Part shown: in pieces, positions 17,729 to 27,780 of the stretch
Position numbering within the stretch: position 1 is the first letter of the stretch
Layout of the letters: each line of letters opens with the position of its first letter
Assembly: GCF_037081835.1 (NCBI RefSeq)
Contig: NZ_CP146516.1
Span: 1,077,501 to 1,141,500, forward strand
Direction of reading: 5' to 3'
DNA from: Spirobacillus cienkowskii
Lineage (GTDB): Bacteria > Bdellovibrionota_B > Oligoflexia > Silvanigrellales > Silvanigrellaceae
DNA length: 64,000 bases
Notes under the pieces: generated by a model
Told to the model about the DNA's origin: nothing
Databases searched by the model: none
Seen by the model: only the letters and a program-made list of their open reading frames with translations
Program-made: the position numbers and the translations under genes

Positions 17729-19072
17729 ATGTTTTCTAATCATGCGATTGCAAAAGTAAAACAAGAAAGAGAAAAAAGGTTAGTACAAGAAAGTTTTGAA
17801 AAATATGGTAAAGTGATTCAAATTGTAGGAACTGTTATTGAAGTTACTTTAGTTGATGTTCCTTTAGGGGCTCGTGTTCGTATTTTTAATCGTGAACGAA
17901 GTTTTTCAATTGAAGGTGAAGTTGTTGGATTTAGAAAAGAAAAGTCTCTAGTGGTTCCTTTTTCTGATCCTATTGGTGTGTGTGCTAATTCTTTAGTGCA
18001 GTGCGTTGAACGCGAGCAAAAAATAAGAGTTGGAGATCATTTGATTGGGAGAATTATCGATGGGTATGGTTGTCCTATGGTAGGAGAATCATTTGTGCCC
18101 AATCAAGGCGTTTTGTATTCTATCATTCGTGAACCTTTAAATCCATTAATCAGAAAACGCATTGAGACTCCCTTCGATACAGGAATTCGCTGTTTAAATG
18201 GTTTATTAACCTTCGGTGAAGGGCAACGTGTTGGAATTATGGCAGGCTCCGGAGTTGGCAAAAGTGTTTTATTAGGAATGATTTCTCGTTATTCCAATTC
18301 TGATGTCAATGTGATTACCTTAATTGGCGAAAGAGGTCGCGAAGTTCGAGAGTTTCTCGAAGAAAACCTTGGCCCAGAAGGCATGAAAAAAAGTGTGGTT
18401 GTGGTGTCAACGGGCGATCAATCTCCTCTCAGTCGTGTTCGAGCAGCCCATGTTGGCACTGCAATTGCAGAGTATTTTCGAGAGTCTGGTAAAAAAGTTT
18501 TGTTATTAATGGATTCTCTGACTCGAGTGGCAATGGCACAAAGGGAGATTGGCCTTTCTGTGGGAGAACCACCAACAACCAAAGGTTACACTCCTTCAGT
18601 GTTTTCTCTGCTTCCTAAACTCTTGGAAAGAGCTGGCAATAGCAGTTCTAAAGGATCGCTAACAGGAATTTATACTGTGTTGGTTGAAGGGGATGACTTT
18701 AATGATCCTGTTAGCGATTCTGCGCGTAGTATTTTAGATGGCCATATAAACTTATCCCGTATTCTTGCAGAACGAAACCATTTTCCTGCGATTGATATTT
18801 TATCAAGTGCGAGCCGTGTTATGGTTGATATTGTCAGTCAACAGCATTTGACTCAAGTGAGTTATTTACGCGATCTTATGGCAGAATTTCAAAAAAATGA
18901 AGATTTAATTAGTATTGGCGCATATTCTACCGGAGTCAATCCAAAATTGGATAAGGCGATTAAACTTCTCCCTAAAATTGAAGCATATTTAAAACAAGAT
19001 AGAACTATAACTTGTAACTTTAATGAATCTTTAGCAGGGCTTAATGAATTGTTTATTGAGGATAATTCATGA
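17729..19072 (+). CDS. fliI: Flagellum-specific type III export ATPase FliI
   Basis: 447 residues, matching the family. It is a soluble hexameric ATPase that helps unload export substrates at the flagellar gate. Seen: the P-loop AGSGVGKSVLLGM at about 170, the GERGREVREF motif, the Walker-B LLLMDSLTRVAMAQREI, and the EPPTTKGYTPSVFSLLPKL segment that separates FliI/type III ATPases from F1-beta. Starts with ATG 3 nt after fliH and overlaps fliJ by 4 nt (ATGA), so fliH, fliI and fliJ are likely translationally coupled and assemble as the FliH-FliI-FliJ complex. Confidence 0.96.
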   Translation: MFSNHAIAKVKQEREKRLVQESFEKYGKVIQIVGTVIEVTLVDVPLGARVRIFNRERSFSIEGEVVGFRKEKSLVVPFSDPIGVCANSLVQCVEREQKIRVGDHLIGRIIDGYGCPMVGESFVPNQGVLYSIIREPLNPLIRKRIETPFDTGIRCLNGLLTFGEGQRVGIMAGSGVGKSVLLGMISRYSNSDVNVITLIGERGREVREFLEENLGPEGMKKSVVVVSTGDQSPLSRVRAAHVGTAIAEYFRESGKKVLLLMDSLTRVAMAQREIGLSVGEPPTTKGYTPSVFSLLPKLLERAGNSSSKGSLTGIYTVLVEGDDFNDPVSDSARSILDGHINLSRILAERNHFPAIDILSSASRVMVDIVSQQHLTQVSYLRDLMAEFQKNEDLISIGAYSTGVNPKLDKAIKLLPKIEAYLKQDRTITCNFNESLAGLNELFIEDNS

Positions 19073-19527
19073 AGTTCAAATTTAATTTGCAAAACGTATT
19101 AAATTTAAGAGAACTTGAAACGCAAGAAGCAGAGCGTCGTGTTGAGTTTGTCAAGAATGTGATTGCAGAACTAAAAAATATGATGATCAAAGAAAGAGAT
19201 TGTTATTTTGAAGAACGAGAAACACTAAATATTCAGGTAAAAGAATCTAAATTTGATAATGTAAAGATCTTTGAAAAATCATTAGCAATACGTCAGGGTC
19301 GCATTATCGAGCTGCTTGATAATTTAAGAACGTGTCAAAATGATTTGGAGCTGAATCAGCAAACTTTAATTCAATCGCGCAGAAAACAAAAAATTTTAGA
19401 AAATTTAAAAGCAGTGAAAGAAAAAGAATTTTTTGCTAAAGAAAATATGAAAGAGCAAATGTTTTTGGATGAAATTGGAACTCAGAAATTTGTTCGGGCA
19501 CATCAAACAAATTCAGGTGAAGAATGA
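19069..19527 (+). CDS. fliJ: Flagellar export stalk protein FliJ
   Basis: 152 residues, almost wholly a charged coiled coil. It starts KFKFNLQNVLNLRELETQEAE, the usual FliJ opening, with long helices after it. FliJ inserts into the FliI hexamer like the gamma subunit of F1 and contacts FlhA. It overlaps fliI by 4 nt and the next gene by 4 nt. FliJ sequences are weakly conserved, so the call rests on position as well as on the coiled coil and length (usual size about 147). Confidence 0.85.
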   Translation: MKFKFNLQNVLNLRELETQEAERRVEFVKNVIAELKNMMIKERDCYFEERETLNIQVKESKFDNVKIFEKSLAIRQGRIIELLDNLRTCQNDLELNQQTLIQSRRKQKILENLKAVKEKEFFAKENMKEQMFLDEIGTQKFVRAHQTNSGEE

Positions 19528-20102
19528 GATTAAATCTATTTGCAATATTTATTAGCCTATGGTTGCCAATTTTTATTTTTGCACAAAATTTGCCAACGAT
19601 TCCTAAAGGAGAGTTGACAGCATCAGAAGCAATGAGAATAAGAGATGAGTTTGAGGTGATTAAGCAAGACATTGAACAAAAACTTGTGAGGCTAGAAGAA
19701 GCAAAAAAAGCCTATGATCAAGCTAAATTAGATGTAGACGCCCAATTAAAAAAAGTTCAAGAAGAAAAAAGGTTACTTGACGAAACGCTTCAAAAAGAGA
19801 AAAAACTGAAAGAGGCGAGAGTGAAAGAAGCCGTCGAGTTCGTATCTAAAATGGAGCCGCGTAAAGTTGCCCCTGTTATGGATTCGATGGATAGAGACTT
19901 GGTGATTGCAATGTTAAGCAAATTGCCGCCACGTCAAGTGACAAAACTTTTAGAAAACTCGAGTCCAGCAAAAGCGACACAATTTTTAGAGTACTATACC
20001 CGCATCCGTTCAGGCAGAGAGTTTGAAATGCTTAGAGAGTTAGGGTTATGTTCTCCTAGCAAGGATAAAAATGAAGAAAAAACCCCATCGCCACCAAAGT
20101 AA
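19524..20102 (+). CDS. MotE-like periplasmic protein with MgtE-N-type domain
   Basis: 192 residues. An N-terminal signal or anchor helix (LFAIFISLWLPIFIFAQ) is followed by a coiled coil (about 40-105, Lys/Glu/Gln-rich) and then a MgtE-N-like helical domain: KMEPRKVAPVMDSMDRDLV, LSKLPPRQVTKLLENSSPAK. Proteins of this kind sit after fliJ in many flagellar operons. In Sinorhizobium MotE is a chaperone for the periplasmic stator-associated MotC. The 4-nt overlap with fliJ fits co-translation. Its role here is inferred from domain and place. Confidence 0.8.
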   Translation: MRLNLFAIFISLWLPIFIFAQNLPTIPKGELTASEAMRIRDEFEVIKQDIEQKLVRLEEAKKAYDQAKLDVDAQLKKVQEEKRLLDETLQKEKKLKEARVKEAVEFVSKMEPRKVAPVMDSMDRDLVIAMLSKLPPRQVTKLLENSSPAKATQFLEYYTRIRSGREFEMLRELGLCSPSKDKNEEKTPSPPK

Positions 20103-21489
20103 ATTTCATTCAATTTCAAATTACTTTCACACTTTCCAAGCGACAAATCGTTTTTTTGTGACAACATCGAGGGGATTGGAAGACGTTTTAAAAGAAGAAC
20201 TAGAAGATATTTCAGATAGATACAATTTAAGGTCAAAAATATGGAACGGATCTGCTGGCTGCTATTTTGAAGCGGGATGGCAAGGGGCAATTGCAGCAAA
20301 TTTAACATCAATGTGTGCAAGCCGAGTTTTATTGGTGTTGAGCGAAAGCGAGGTAGAAAACGTAGATGAGTTGTATCAGTATGCAACTCAAATAGATTGG
20401 ACCGCAATTTTTGCTAAAAATTTGTCTTTTTCAGTGAGCGCATCTGTGCAAGATACGTTTGTCAGCAACTCAATGTTTGTTGCACTAAAAGTTAAAGATG
20501 CAATTTGTGATACTTTTCGTAGAAAATACAATGATCGTCCAAATGTTGAACCGAGTCATGCCGATGTTAAAATTTATGTTCGGCTTTTTAGAACTCAGTT
20601 GAGTATTTCTGTTGATACAACGGGAGAGCCTCTGTCAAGGCGCGGTTATCGTTTATCAACTATTGAAGCACCATTGAAAGAGTCAATTGCTGCATCTCTA
20701 TTGCGAATGACGGGCTGGATGTCATTGGCTAGTAAAATATGGGAATCAAGCGATCCCGTTTACTTTGAAGATAAAGAAACCAGAATTTTAAAAAATCAAG
20801 GTATTCAAGGCAAATCAAATGCAATTTTATTGTCACCGTTTCTGATGGATCCAATGTGTGGTTCTGGAACATTTTTAATTGAAGCAGCTCTTGCTTTATT
20901 ACATTGGAAACCCAACGTACACCGTGAGCATTTTGCATTTTTAAATTTATGTCCACAAAATCTGTTGGAAATTAAAAAAATTTATAATAATTTAAAAAAT
21001 AAAGTGATTGCGAATGAAAAATCGATTTCTGAATTGCCATTGCGCATTAAATTATATTGTGAAAAAAATGGAATTCAATATTCTTCAGATAAGATTTCTT
21101 TGTTTTTTGGAAGTGATCTTTTAGCAGGTAATGTTGCCACAGCAATTGAGTGTGCTAAAATAGCAGGAGTCAGTAAAATTGTAACTTTTGAAAAAAAAGA
21201 CGTACTCAATGCGATGCCATTTGCATCGCGTGGCCTTTTAATTGTCAATCCTCCATATGGCGAGAGACTCAAGCAGGATGACGACTTAAAACCATTGTAC
21301 CAATCGCTTGGAGATTTATGGAAGCAAAAGTTTTCATTTTGGACTGCGTGGCTGTTATCAAGTAATGAAAATGCCATAAAATCTGTTGGGTTAAAGCCGA
21401 CCCGAAGAATTTCTGTTTATAACGGAGCCATTGCATGTAAGTTTTTAAAATATGATCTTTACCCAAAAAACGATAAACACTCTCTGTAA
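20071..21489 (+). CDS. THUMP-domain 23S rRNA (guanine-N2) methyltransferase, RlmL-N/YpsC type
   Basis: 472 residues. N-terminal ferredoxin-like plus THUMP region (FFVTTSRGLEDVLKEELEDI near 27-46; the THUMP part binds RNA), then a class I SAM methyltransferase domain. The latter has motif I MDPMCGSGTFLIEAALAL at about 255 and the NPPY catalytic motif in LLIVNPPYGERL at about 392, typical of N2-guanine or N6-adenine methylation. It lacks the C-terminal RlmK half found in E. coli RlmKL, so G2445-type m2G formation is the best guess. The ATG overlaps the MotE-like gene by 32 nt, an unusual join of a flagellar operon to an rRNA modification gene. Confidence 0.88.
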   Translation: MKKKPHRHQSKFHSISNYFHTFQATNRFFVTTSRGLEDVLKEELEDISDRYNLRSKIWNGSAGCYFEAGWQGAIAANLTSMCASRVLLVLSESEVENVDELYQYATQIDWTAIFAKNLSFSVSASVQDTFVSNSMFVALKVKDAICDTFRRKYNDRPNVEPSHADVKIYVRLFRTQLSISVDTTGEPLSRRGYRLSTIEAPLKESIAASLLRMTGWMSLASKIWESSDPVYFEDKETRILKNQGIQGKSNAILLSPFLMDPMCGSGTFLIEAALALLHWKPNVHREHFAFLNLCPQNLLEIKKIYNNLKNKVIANEKSISELPLRIKLYCEKNGIQYSSDKISLFFGSDLLAGNVATAIECAKIAGVSKIVTFEKKDVLNAMPFASRGLLIVNPPYGERLKQDDDLKPLYQSLGDLWKQKFSFWTAWLLSSNENAIKSVGLKPTRRISVYNGAIACKFLKYDLYPKNDKHSL

Positions 21490-21531
21490 GCGGTTGGATT
21501 CAAATTTCGGAATACGATTAGGAGAACCACT

Positions 21532-23205
21532 TTGGCAACAGACAAATACTCAGGGTACAAAGAGTTTCGTGTGATGTATATTGGAAACTCTTCGCTGATT
21601 GAGTCTTTAAAAATAGAGTTTGTCAAAGCAGGTGCAAGAAATATTTCTCCTCTTAAACCCAATTCTTTTTCAGTCTCTTCTTACTTATTTAGACGTTTAG
21701 CCTTGGCGGCAAATTCATTTCCCGGAGCAACAGTAAATTTTTATTCTGATGTGTACGAGTTAGCAAGAGAACTTCCTGTTTTTGATGCCGATTTGATTAT
21801 TTTAGATGAAAGGACAATGGCTCAAGATTCTTTTGCTGATTTTTCTTTTGCCGATGAACACAACGAACCAGAAAAAAATGAAGGAAAACAACAAACTGAT
21901 GTTTTGCATAATTCTCCATCCGCATTTGAATCCAGTGAACAACAAGCGGCAGTAAATTTTGAAAATTTACGTTCTGCCATTGAAAAATTTACACCGCGTG
22001 ATTTTCTTTATTCTATGCGAAGAGTGGTTGTTGTTTTGCCAAAATCGGCAGGACAAACAAATCGAGAGTTTTATTTAAGTCTTGCAAATATTCGTGCTGC
22101 CATAACAGATCCTGGTAATTCTGTAGAATTATTTTTAGCAGCAACCCGTGAATTGTATAATTTTAGACAAAATCATAAGAAAACAAGCATTTGTATTTCT
22201 GGAGGTGGTTTAGAAGGCTACATCTACTCGATAGGTGTGGTAAATGCAATTGACAACTGTTTGCTAGATAAAGAGGCAGGAGATTTTGATATTTTTTGTG
22301 GTGTTTCCTCTGGAGCTATTGTTGCGAGTACTCTTGCAATCGGAGTTCATTCTGATGATCTTGTGCGTCAGATTTATCGAAAACATACCAGTTTAGAGCC
22401 TATAGGACTCAATACAGTTTTTGACCTAGCAAGTTCAGAAATTGCCAAGCGCGCGTTTGATTTTGTTCGCGCGTTTTCAACTTTTGACTCTGGTGAACTT
22501 ATCAGTCGATTACAGCAATCTGTGCCAACAGGATTTTTTAAGGGAGAAAAATTAAAAAGATTTTTTGAAAAGCAAATTCAATTTTTTGGAATGACAGATA
22601 ATATGGCAGCGCTAAAAAAAGAGCTCTATATCAATGTGACGGATCAAGATACTGGCGAAAATGTTGTCTTTGGTGAAGAGCCTTGGAAAGATATTAAAAT
22701 TAGTCAAGCAATCCGAGCAAGCACGGCACTGCCTCCATTTTATTTGCCAGAACGCGTTAAAGGCCATTGGTTTACGGATGGACAACTAACAAGCGCATCC
22801 GACTTTAATACTGCTATTCGTAAGGGCGCCGGCTTGGTTGTTTATATTGACCCTATGGTTCCTTATACAAGTAATTTGCCTGGAGCAGTGATGAAGCGAG
22901 GCGGTTATTTTGCTATGGTACAAGCCGTAAAAAGCCTTGTACAAACCCGTTCGAGTTCACTGCTTAAGCATTCAATGGACAATTATCCAAATGTAGACTT
23001 TGTTATTTTTCGACCCACTGATGATGTGATGGAGGCGATGGCAGGAAATCCCATGAAATATCATATTCGTGCGGAGCTTGTCGATTTGGGTTATCGTTGT
23101 ACCATTTCACAAATTATTTCATCGTATGATGCGATTGCACATAAGTTTGCCAAGCATGGATTTGCCCTAAAATCGAAACAAGTTATTTCTTCATTACTCA
23201 ACTGA
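21532..23205 (+). CDS. Patatin-like phospholipase with N-terminal extension
   Basis: 557 residues, TTG start with AGGAGAA nine bases upstream. The catalytic part begins near 220 and has the oxyanion loop SGGGLEGYIYSIG, the nucleophile elbow GVSSG (Ser near 261) and the catalytic Asp-Gly in HWFTDGQ (near 416), so the Ser-Asp dyad is complete. Patatins release fatty acids from phospholipids or other lipids. The first 220 residues resemble no domain I can name; they include an acidic linker (about 100-135). No signal peptide is evident, so it is either cytoplasmic or exported by a non-Sec route. It could serve lipid turnover or act as an effector; the sequence does not decide. Confidence 0.85.
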   Translation: MATDKYSGYKEFRVMYIGNSSLIESLKIEFVKAGARNISPLKPNSFSVSSYLFRRLALAANSFPGATVNFYSDVYELARELPVFDADLIILDERTMAQDSFADFSFADEHNEPEKNEGKQQTDVLHNSPSAFESSEQQAAVNFENLRSAIEKFTPRDFLYSMRRVVVVLPKSAGQTNREFYLSLANIRAAITDPGNSVELFLAATRELYNFRQNHKKTSICISGGGLEGYIYSIGVVNAIDNCLLDKEAGDFDIFCGVSSGAIVASTLAIGVHSDDLVRQIYRKHTSLEPIGLNTVFDLASSEIAKRAFDFVRAFSTFDSGELISRLQQSVPTGFFKGEKLKRFFEKQIQFFGMTDNMAALKKELYINVTDQDTGENVVFGEEPWKDIKISQAIRASTALPPFYLPERVKGHWFTDGQLTSASDFNTAIRKGAGLVVYIDPMVPYTSNLPGAVMKRGGYFAMVQAVKSLVQTRSSSLLKHSMDNYPNVDFVIFRPTDDVMEAMAGNPMKYHIRAELVDLGYRCTISQIISSYDAIAHKFAKHGFALKSKQVISSLLN

Positions 23206-23316
23206 CAAAAATTTAACATATCACTTTTGATAGGCAAAAATTGAATTGTTAATCCATTTGCGCGTATTCCGATATAAAATTGATTAGAAAGCATTTAATG
23301 CACAGAGGTTTTGAAT

Positions 23317-24618
23317 ATGGCAAACATTCGATTGAAAAAAACAGAATCTATTGAGCGTCAGAAAAATTATCCTAAAGATGAGCAAAATGAAGCCAAAAAT
23401 GAACAATTTCCATCGCAAGCTGTAGAAGACGAACTTTCAAAAAAAAGAAAAATGATTTTAACAGGAATTACGACTGGAGTGACTGTAGCTGGAGCAACTG
23501 CTGCAGGGATCTTATTTCTTGGACCATATACTCCTTTTGGAGATAATTCTTCAGAAAAAAAGAACGTTGCTGCTGTTGCTCCAAATCTCCAAAAACCAGA
23601 GGTTGTTCCCAAAGTGGATGGCAAAGTGGCAACGCCAAATGTTGTGTCCGAAAAACCTGCTGTTGCGATTGTTGCACCAGAAGCAAAATCAAATACTGAA
23701 AATTCGAACCAAGTTCCTGCAGCGATTGTTGTTCCTTCTCCAGTAGAAAAGCCAGTCGCAGTCGAAAAGAAACAAGTGATTGCAAAAGAAAAGTCTGTGG
23801 CAAAATCGATAACGCCTCCTTCAGCACTTGTAAAACCAAATCTGCAAAAAGGACTCACAACAACCTATAATTATGATATTCAAGATGGTGGGCCAGTCAT
23901 TGAAGCACCTTCGCAAAAAAAGATTGTTGTTTCTAGAGATCCTAATTTTAAAACTATTTATTTAAATGGTTTTGCTGATCAGACAGGTAAATATCGAATT
24001 TCAATTCCACCTCCAGGTGAAATTTACTGGAAAGAAGAAGGTAAATTTGCGAATAAAATTACTATTAATCCTCCTAAAGAAACAGGTATTCAGGCAAACA
24101 TTCCTTCTAAATTAAATTTTAAAGATGTAATAAATTGGAGTGCTACAGGCAAAGTTTCTTTTTTTAGAGTTGAAGTGGCGAGTGACGTTGATTTTTTAAA
24201 TAAAGTAAAAGTGTTTAGCACACATAAAACGTCATTTCCTGTGCAAGTCATTGGCCAAGGAAATTGGTTTGTCAGAATTGCAGCGCTCAATTTACATAGT
24301 GGAACCTGGGATTTTACGAAAGTATTTTCTTTAGAGATTGAGCCATCAGAAGTGTCGGCAAGCGCCCCAGCGGCAAGTCAGACTCAACAAGAAGAGTCAA
24401 CTCCACCACCACATACTCCTCCAACAGAAGAACAACACAATCAATTGGACGAACGTCCTGTGCCGGCAAACACAGAAAGTGAAGTAGAACCTCCGAGCCT
24501 CCCTGCTGAAGCGGTTACACCAGTTGAACCAGTCAATCCAGTTGAACCTGTTACTCCGGTAAATCCTGTTAATCCCGCAGATGCCGCTGTTCCTGAGGCG
24601 TCTTCTCCTACGCCTTAA
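23317..24618 (+). CDS. Membrane-anchored Pro/Val-rich envelope protein, unknown function
   Basis: 433 residues from the ATG at 23317, which has AGAGG upstream. A cytoplasmic N-terminus of about 50 charged residues precedes one transmembrane helix (GITTGVTVAGATAAGILFLG). Next come a long Ala/Pro/Val/Lys-rich linker, a beta-rich domain at about 200-345 (YRISIPPPGEIYWKEE, VEVASDVDFLNKVKVFST, WFVRIAALNLHSGTW) that resembles fibronectin-III or FecR-associated folds, and a C-terminal tail with PVEPVNPVEPVTPVNP repeats. This topology suggests a type II inner-membrane protein spanning the periplasm, perhaps binding peptidoglycan or an outer-membrane partner. No named family is recognised. Confidence 0.7.
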   Translation: MANIRLKKTESIERQKNYPKDEQNEAKNEQFPSQAVEDELSKKRKMILTGITTGVTVAGATAAGILFLGPYTPFGDNSSEKKNVAAVAPNLQKPEVVPKVDGKVATPNVVSEKPAVAIVAPEAKSNTENSNQVPAAIVVPSPVEKPVAVEKKQVIAKEKSVAKSITPPSALVKPNLQKGLTTTYNYDIQDGGPVIEAPSQKKIVVSRDPNFKTIYLNGFADQTGKYRISIPPPGEIYWKEEGKFANKITINPPKETGIQANIPSKLNFKDVINWSATGKVSFFRVEVASDVDFLNKVKVFSTHKTSFPVQVIGQGNWFVRIAALNLHSGTWDFTKVFSLEIEPSEVSASAPAASQTQQEESTPPPHTPPTEEQHNQLDERPVPANTESEVEPPSLPAEAVTPVEPVNPVEPVTPVNPVNPADAAVPEASSPTP

Positions 24619-24633
24619 ATTGAGAGAAAGTTT

Positions 24634-27600
24634 TTAAAAATTAACATTAAGTTTAACTTTTAAAAAGCTTCTGTCTTTTTCTGGAGTTATTTCTGTTACT
24701 CCTATTATAATTTCATCTGAGTTTGCACAAGTACTTGTTGCTTCTTTATCGTAATTAAAAGCTCCATAATTTGTAATTCTAAAATAATTATTACATTTTG
24801 AATTTTTAATTACTTGGTAATTATATTTGTTTTTTCTATTTAAAATATGAGGCAAATGATAATTTATCCATCCTTGAACAGAACCATTTTCATTTAAATT
24901 TAAAGAGACTTCAGCTGTTGTGTTGGTGTGTTCAAAATCTTTTTCTGTAACAATATTTGGATCTTTATCAAAATCATTAACGTAAATAGTAATTGCTTCT
25001 TTTGGCAAGTCTCTTTTTGTTACATTAATTTTTATTGGGTATTTTTCTTTGCTTTTAATATTTTCATCTATATAGCATAATGTATTATTGTGAAATATTT
25101 GTGCATAAACATTTTTGGGAAGTTGGGTGTTATCTATTTCAAAGTGATAATCTCTCATTATTGAAGAAACTAATTCTATATTAAAATTTAAAAATTCTCT
25201 TGATAATTCCCGATTAAGTGAATTTATATCACGCACTAATAAAAAACAATTCAATTCATTGTTTACATAAATATTTTTAGTAAAAATTCTTTCGTCGTAA
25301 TTAAGAAGTTTGATAAATTTTATATGAACATCATAATTTTTATCTTGATCATCAAAAATTCTTTTATTATCTTGAGTGTTTAAAGTTGCTGATACGGGAT
25401 TTTTTTCATTGCTTGCAGTTTCTGTATTTTCATAAACAATTGTTCCTCGAGAAAAATGTTTAATTTCTCCTGTTTTAGTTTGTTCTTTTATGCTCATATC
25501 GTAATTTTTTTCAGCATCAATTTGTCTTGAGTTGTCATAAACTCTATGCACACAAGTAGAATCAAATGTTGCACATGTTTGAGAATTTGAGCCTCTGAAT
25601 GTTACAATTCTTTCATTCTTTCTATCTTCAATAATTCTTTTTTGAATATCAATTGATAAAGATTTAAATTTTACATTTTCTATTGAACCTTCAATGAAAT
25701 AGTCATCATCTTTAAAAGTTACAGAAGTGGATAAAAATTTATTATTTACACCCTTTAAGATGCTGATAGCTTCCAAGACATCATCTTTATTTGTAAATTT
25801 TCCTTTACAAACAAAGCGACCTATAGATGAGTGAGTTGACATACTTGCTGTGAGTTCGCATTTAGTATTTTTAAGACCATTGTCATTTATTTCTTTTTCT
25901 AAATCATTAAACTCACTTTGATCAAAGAATTTTAAAGGTTTTTTTGATATATTTTTTGAATAATGATTTATATTGCTTAAATTAATTAAGTCTTTTTGTA
26001 ATTTTTTTATGTGTTTTTTATATTTATTATTTTCTTTTTTGTTTTTGGCAAATTGGGTTAATATTTTTTTATATTCATCTAATTCGTTGTCCTTAACAGC
26101 TTTAATGAGTTGATTAAATAAACTTTGATTTTTATGAAATAAGTAGCTTACTAGTCCATAGCTGTGTGTATAAGAATGGTATACTGAAGAATCAATAATT
26201 TCTTGTAAGTTTGGAATCATATTAAGATTACTATGAATCATTGAATCTCTTGTTAAGCTGTTTGGAGAAAAAAAATGATTTTCATTTACACCAGCAAAAA
26301 ATACTGCAAGGCCCTCTGTAAGCCACTTTGAATATTTTGATATATAAGAATTATTAAAGTTTTCTGAAAATAGGTAGCGGTAGCTTAAAAAGTGCACAAA
26401 TTCGTGTAACAAGTAATCTTTAAGATATTTATCGTGATTATACATATAAATACTAGTTCTGCTATTGATATATATTCCACCATCTTCTTCATGATTTAAA
26501 TCATTGAGAAAGCTTTTATATTTTAAGTATTCTTCCCGAGTTGGAAATATAAATATTTGCAGTCTTTTTGGTGTAAAACCATAAGATGGGGTTATATTTT
26601 TTAAAATAGTTTTAAATGCAGCTTCAACATTTTTCATCGAATGATATAAATTTAATGTTTCTTCACTAGAAAGAGAAGAATATATCGCAATTTGTCCGTC
26701 TTCAAAGTAATGTACGTTTTGAAAAAGCTCATCATTGGTTTTAGATTTCGCTTCACAGATATTTTGTTCATTTTTATCAATATATTCAATACAGTTACCA
26801 GGATGACTAATATTGAATGCCTCAAGGACGTTAACAGTTTCTATCCAAATTGGATTTGGTTTTTTTCTTTGTAAATCACTGAATTTAGTAGAATTTTTTA
26901 ATATATATTTTAAAGTTTCAATAACTTCTTCTTTTTTAGTTGAATATCTTAAGTATTCTCCAAATAAAGAAATATAATTAGAATACGTTTTCTCGTCTTT
27001 TTGAGAGTCTAGATTTTTTAAAATATCATTTATATAATTGTATATTTTATTGAATTCTTTTTCATGGTTTTTATAAAAATCTCCCTTATAATTATAGATT
27101 TTTATAGAATTTTGGATTGGTATTATTGCATCATATAAAGAATTTTCTGAGTTTATCATTGATAAATGATTAGTTGGATTTGTAATATATTCTATTAAAG
27201 AAAGAGATTCTTTTTGTGTTTCCCAGTTATTAATAAGACTAAAAACTTCATGGGAGAGTTCTTTGAGTTCTGGTGTTCTATTTTTGTTAAATAATTTATG
27301 AGCGTAATTATATGTTATGTCATGAATTTTACTTTTTACTTGGGATTGAAGATTATGAAAGTTAGAGATTAAACCAATGTGTTGTTTATTTATTTTTATT
27401 GAAGTATTTAAGTATTTTGCATAATTGGTTAATTTTTTTTGATTTGCTTCGTTCAGGTTTTCTAACAGAAGTTTTGAAGCGTCTATAATTGATAAAATTT
27501 TCTCAGAAGTGATAATCTTTTTTTGAACTTTTTTTTCTATCAAACCAATTTTATTAAAGCATTGTGGATTGAGTTCGCTTAAAAAAGTATTAAACTCATC

Positions 27601-27780
27601 TCCTGATTTATTGCTAAGTTGTATTAAGCTTGCTGTGCACACAGCGAGGGAATCAGAATGGCTTTGCGTAATTTCTGCTTTTACGGTATTTGGTAAAGTT
27701 TGTGCATGAAGATTGGATAATAAACACAATGAAAAAATTGGATTTAATTTTACTATTTTTTTTAGTAAAGTAGTTTTCAT
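24634..27780 (-). CDS. Secreted M9-like (collagenase-type) zinc metallopeptidase
   Basis: 1048 residues with a signal peptide (ending LHAQ). The catalytic site is HEFVH in LKDYLLHEFVHFLSYRYLF (about residue 460). It is followed after about 30 residues by the third zinc ligand Glu in KWLTEGLAVFFAGV, the arrangement of bacterial collagenases (gluzincins of family M9). The preceding TPKRLQIFIFPTREEY and the N-terminal alpha-helical region also suit an M9 activator domain. The 450 C-terminal residues are not recognised and could be substrate-binding domains. Collagen cleavage is not assured; related enzymes cut varied proteins. Its 3' end meets the preceding plus-strand gene 15 nt away. Confidence 0.8.
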   Translation of the reverse strand: MKTTLLKKIVKLNPIFSLCLLSNLHAQTLPNTVKAEITQSHSDSLAVCTASLIQLSNKSGDEFNTFLSELNPQCFNKIGLIEKKVQKKIITSEKILSIIDASKLLLENLNEANQKKLTNYAKYLNTSIKINKQHIGLISNFHNLQSQVKSKIHDITYNYAHKLFNKNRTPELKELSHEVFSLINNWETQKESLSLIEYITNPTNHLSMINSENSLYDAIIPIQNSIKIYNYKGDFYKNHEKEFNKIYNYINDILKNLDSQKDEKTYSNYISLFGEYLRYSTKKEEVIETLKYILKNSTKFSDLQRKKPNPIWIETVNVLEAFNISHPGNCIEYIDKNEQNICEAKSKTNDELFQNVHYFEDGQIAIYSSLSSEETLNLYHSMKNVEAAFKTILKNITPSYGFTPKRLQIFIFPTREEYLKYKSFLNDLNHEEDGGIYINSRTSIYMYNHDKYLKDYLLHEFVHFLSYRYLFSENFNNSYISKYSKWLTEGLAVFFAGVNENHFFSPNSLTRDSMIHSNLNMIPNLQEIIDSSVYHSYTHSYGLVSYLFHKNQSLFNQLIKAVKDNELDEYKKILTQFAKNKKENNKYKKHIKKLQKDLINLSNINHYSKNISKKPLKFFDQSEFNDLEKEINDNGLKNTKCELTASMSTHSSIGRFVCKGKFTNKDDVLEAISILKGVNNKFLSTSVTFKDDDYFIEGSIENVKFKSLSIDIQKRIIEDRKNERIVTFRGSNSQTCATFDSTCVHRVYDNSRQIDAEKNYDMSIKEQTKTGEIKHFSRGTIVYENTETASNEKNPVSATLNTQDNKRIFDDQDKNYDVHIKFIKLLNYDERIFTKNIYVNNELNCFLLVRDINSLNRELSREFLNFNIELVSSIMRDYHFEIDNTQLPKNVYAQIFHNNTLCYIDENIKSKEKYPIKINVTKRDLPKEAITIYVNDFDKDPNIVTEKDFEHTNTTAEVSLNLNENGSVQGWINYHLPHILNRKNKYNYQVIKNSKCNNYFRITNYGAFNYDKEATSTCANSDEIIIGVTEITPEKDRSFLKVKLNVNF

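Noticed and set aside
23367-23858. Minus-strand Phe/Thr-rich and Gln/Leu-rich frames
   Set aside because: They are shadows of the Ala/Pro/Val/Lys-rich linker of the plus-strand envelope protein.
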